From the NCBI GenBank assembly GCA_012838685.1, contig DUOU01000080.1, positions 1-7,127 on the forward strand: a stretch of DNA of 7,127 nt. The letters run 5' to 3'. Each line of letters begins with the position of its first letter. Position 1 is the first letter of the stretch. A program made the translations under genes and the position numbers. Source of the DNA: Bacteroidota bacterium (GTDB taxonomy: Bacteria; Bacteroidota; Bacteroidia; Bacteroidales; VadinHA17). The notes under the pieces are model-generated. The model was not told the origin of the DNA and did not search any database. It was given only the letters and a program-made list of their open reading frames with translations. Shown here in pieces: positions 6,122 through 7,127 of this stretch.

Positions 6122-7127
6122 ATGGGATACTTTTTGAAAAGGTTGATGCTTTTGTTTATGGCTTTACTTTTTTCGGTTTCCGCTATGGGACAGGTAAGAC
6201 CGGTCCGACAGTCGGCGATCGATGCTTTTGATAGGGGGGATTTCAATACAGCATACACACAGTTCAACGATCTTTTGGCCTCTTACCCGAAAGATCCTGT
6301 TTACAAGTTTTATAAGGGGGCCTGTATGGTCAATCTTGAAGCTGATCCCCATGAAGCGGTAAGGCTTTTGACCGAGGCGGGCCAGACCGCTTCTCTTTCC
6401 CGTCCACTGCCTTTGGAATCATTCTTTTATCTTGGCAGGGCGAGGCAGCAGGCGGGGTTGTTCGCTGAGGCAATAGTCGCTTTCAATGAGTACAGCGAAA
6501 AGGCAGGGAGAAAAGCCGCACGGGATTTGGGTGTTCCCTCGTTTGTCTCCCAGTGTGAGGCGGGCAAAGGGGCTTTGAGCGGGCCATATAGGGTGCTGAC
6601 TGTAGATGATATGGAGGATACCGTGGCATCGATAGAGGAGATTGCCGTAGAGGCCGGGAACAAACAGGAAGAGCGGTTTCCGTTGAAGGAGAGCAATGTT
6701 TCGGAAGAGATTGTCGCTACGATCGTTCCGATAAGGGAGTTGATGCCGGCCGACTACGACGCGCTTCTCTCTGAAGCGGTTTTATATCAAAAACAGACCG
6801 ACTCATTGTCGGTTTTGATCGACGAACAGCAGGCCGGACTTAGTGGGGCAACGACAAGGGAGAGAGCCGCGATAATAGCTGAAATAGGACGTAACAGGAG
6901 ACTGGCCGACTCGCTTCAGACCATAGCCGACGAAAAGTTCTCTTCAGCACAGGAGTTGATAAACAATTCCCGGTTCACGGGAGAAAGGGATTCAGCATCG
7001 GGACAAAACCAGATAGTTGCCGGGCAACAACCCTTGGCAAAAGAGAGGTCACTGCCCACTACATCCGCAAGTGCGGTTTTGGAACAGACTCTTGAAGAAA
7101 CTCCGCCACAAAAGGCGGTTGAAACGC
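6122..7127 (+). CDS. Exported TPR and coiled-coil protein, 3' end outside window
   Basis: A frame starting at ATG 6122 stays open to the right edge, giving 335 residues with no stop. Residues 1-24 form a signal peptide (Lys6-Arg7, hydrophobic core 8-19, then SAMGQ), so the mature protein should be periplasmic or outer-membrane associated. Helical TPR-like repeats follow at about 31-58, 59-90 and 97-130; examples are DRGDFNTAYTQFNDLL and YYLGRA-like FFYLGRARQQAGLFAEAIVAF. Residues about 205-280 are charged and helical, probably a coiled coil, with TDSLSVLIDE and ADSLQTIADE exactly 36 residues apart. Residues 285-335 are rich in Q, T, S, P and E, like a linker to a further domain. Some Bacteroidota envelope proteins with TPRs plus a C-terminal SPOR, PD40 or OmpA domain are built this way, but that domain is not visible here. 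An in-frame ATG at 6098 would add eight residues; 6122 is preferred because it starts a compact signal peptide and follows AGAGG (6107-6111). Confidence 0.85.
   Translation, partial: MGYFLKRLMLLFMALLFSVSAMGQVRPVRQSAIDAFDRGDFNTAYTQFNDLLASYPKDPVYKFYKGACMVNLEADPHEAVRLLTEAGQTASLSRPLPLESFFYLGRARQQAGLFAEAIVAFNEYSEKAGRKAARDLGVPSFVSQCEAGKGALSGPYRVLTVDDMEDTVASIEEIAVEAGNKQEERFPLKESNVSEEIVATIVPIRELMPADYDALLSEAVLYQKQTDSLSVLIDEQQAGLSGATTRERAAIIAEIGRNRRLADSLQTIADEKFSSAQELINNSRFTGERDSASGQNQIVAGQQPLAKERSLPTTSASAVLEQTLEETPPQKAVET

Noticed and set aside
6058..6696. Short minus-strand frames opposite the TPR protein gene
   Set aside because: They are antisense to a long open + strand frame with a signal peptide and TPR repeats, and their translations show no domain.

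Overview
The window looks like chromosomal DNA of a member of the Bacteroidota, perhaps the order Bacteroidales or a close relative. The evidence is the adjacency of bcp and recA (also seen in Porphyromonas), a Bacteroidota-type MiaA carboxy-terminus, a lipoprotein S9 peptidase, a secreted TPR/coiled-coil protein, and the near absence of Shine-Dalgarno sequences. The placement rests on family recognition only and is not proven. Five of the six protein genes are recognisable household or envelope genes. I see no RNA gene, insertion sequence, CRISPR array, prophage or toxin-antitoxin locus.

Layout. (1) The left edge carries the last 138 codons of a tRNA dimethylallyltransferase (MiaA type) on the + strand. 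(2) It converges with, and overlaps by 14 bases, a minus-strand AMP-forming acyl-CoA synthetase (405-2048). (3) A 251-base AT-rich spacer (2049-2299) has no convincing gene. (4) A minus-strand cluster, read right to left, holds bcp (peroxiredoxin, 5500-5955), recA (4395-5420) and an S9-family lipoprotein peptidase (2300-4369). The gaps are 79 and 25 bases, so at least recA and the peptidase are probably co-transcribed. (5) A 166-base divergent spacer separates bcp from a + strand gene that leaves the window at the right edge. That gene encodes an exported protein with about three TPR repeats, a coiled coil and a low-complexity linker; its stop codon lies outside.

How the genes fit together: bcp (peroxide detoxification) and recA (DNA repair) form a plausible oxidative-damage and repair cluster. 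In Porphyromonas gingivalis the same pair is followed by vimA, whereas here the follower is a cell-envelope peptidase. The ligase activates fatty acids, and MiaA modifies A37 of tRNAs that read UNN codons. Neither has an obvious link to the recA cluster.

The points most worth a second look are the recA-linked peptidase, the apparent loss of the usual A10 catalytic lysine in the acyl-CoA synthetase, and the unfinished TPR/coiled-coil protein with a 36-residue-spaced internal repeat. I did not find a clear undescribed system.
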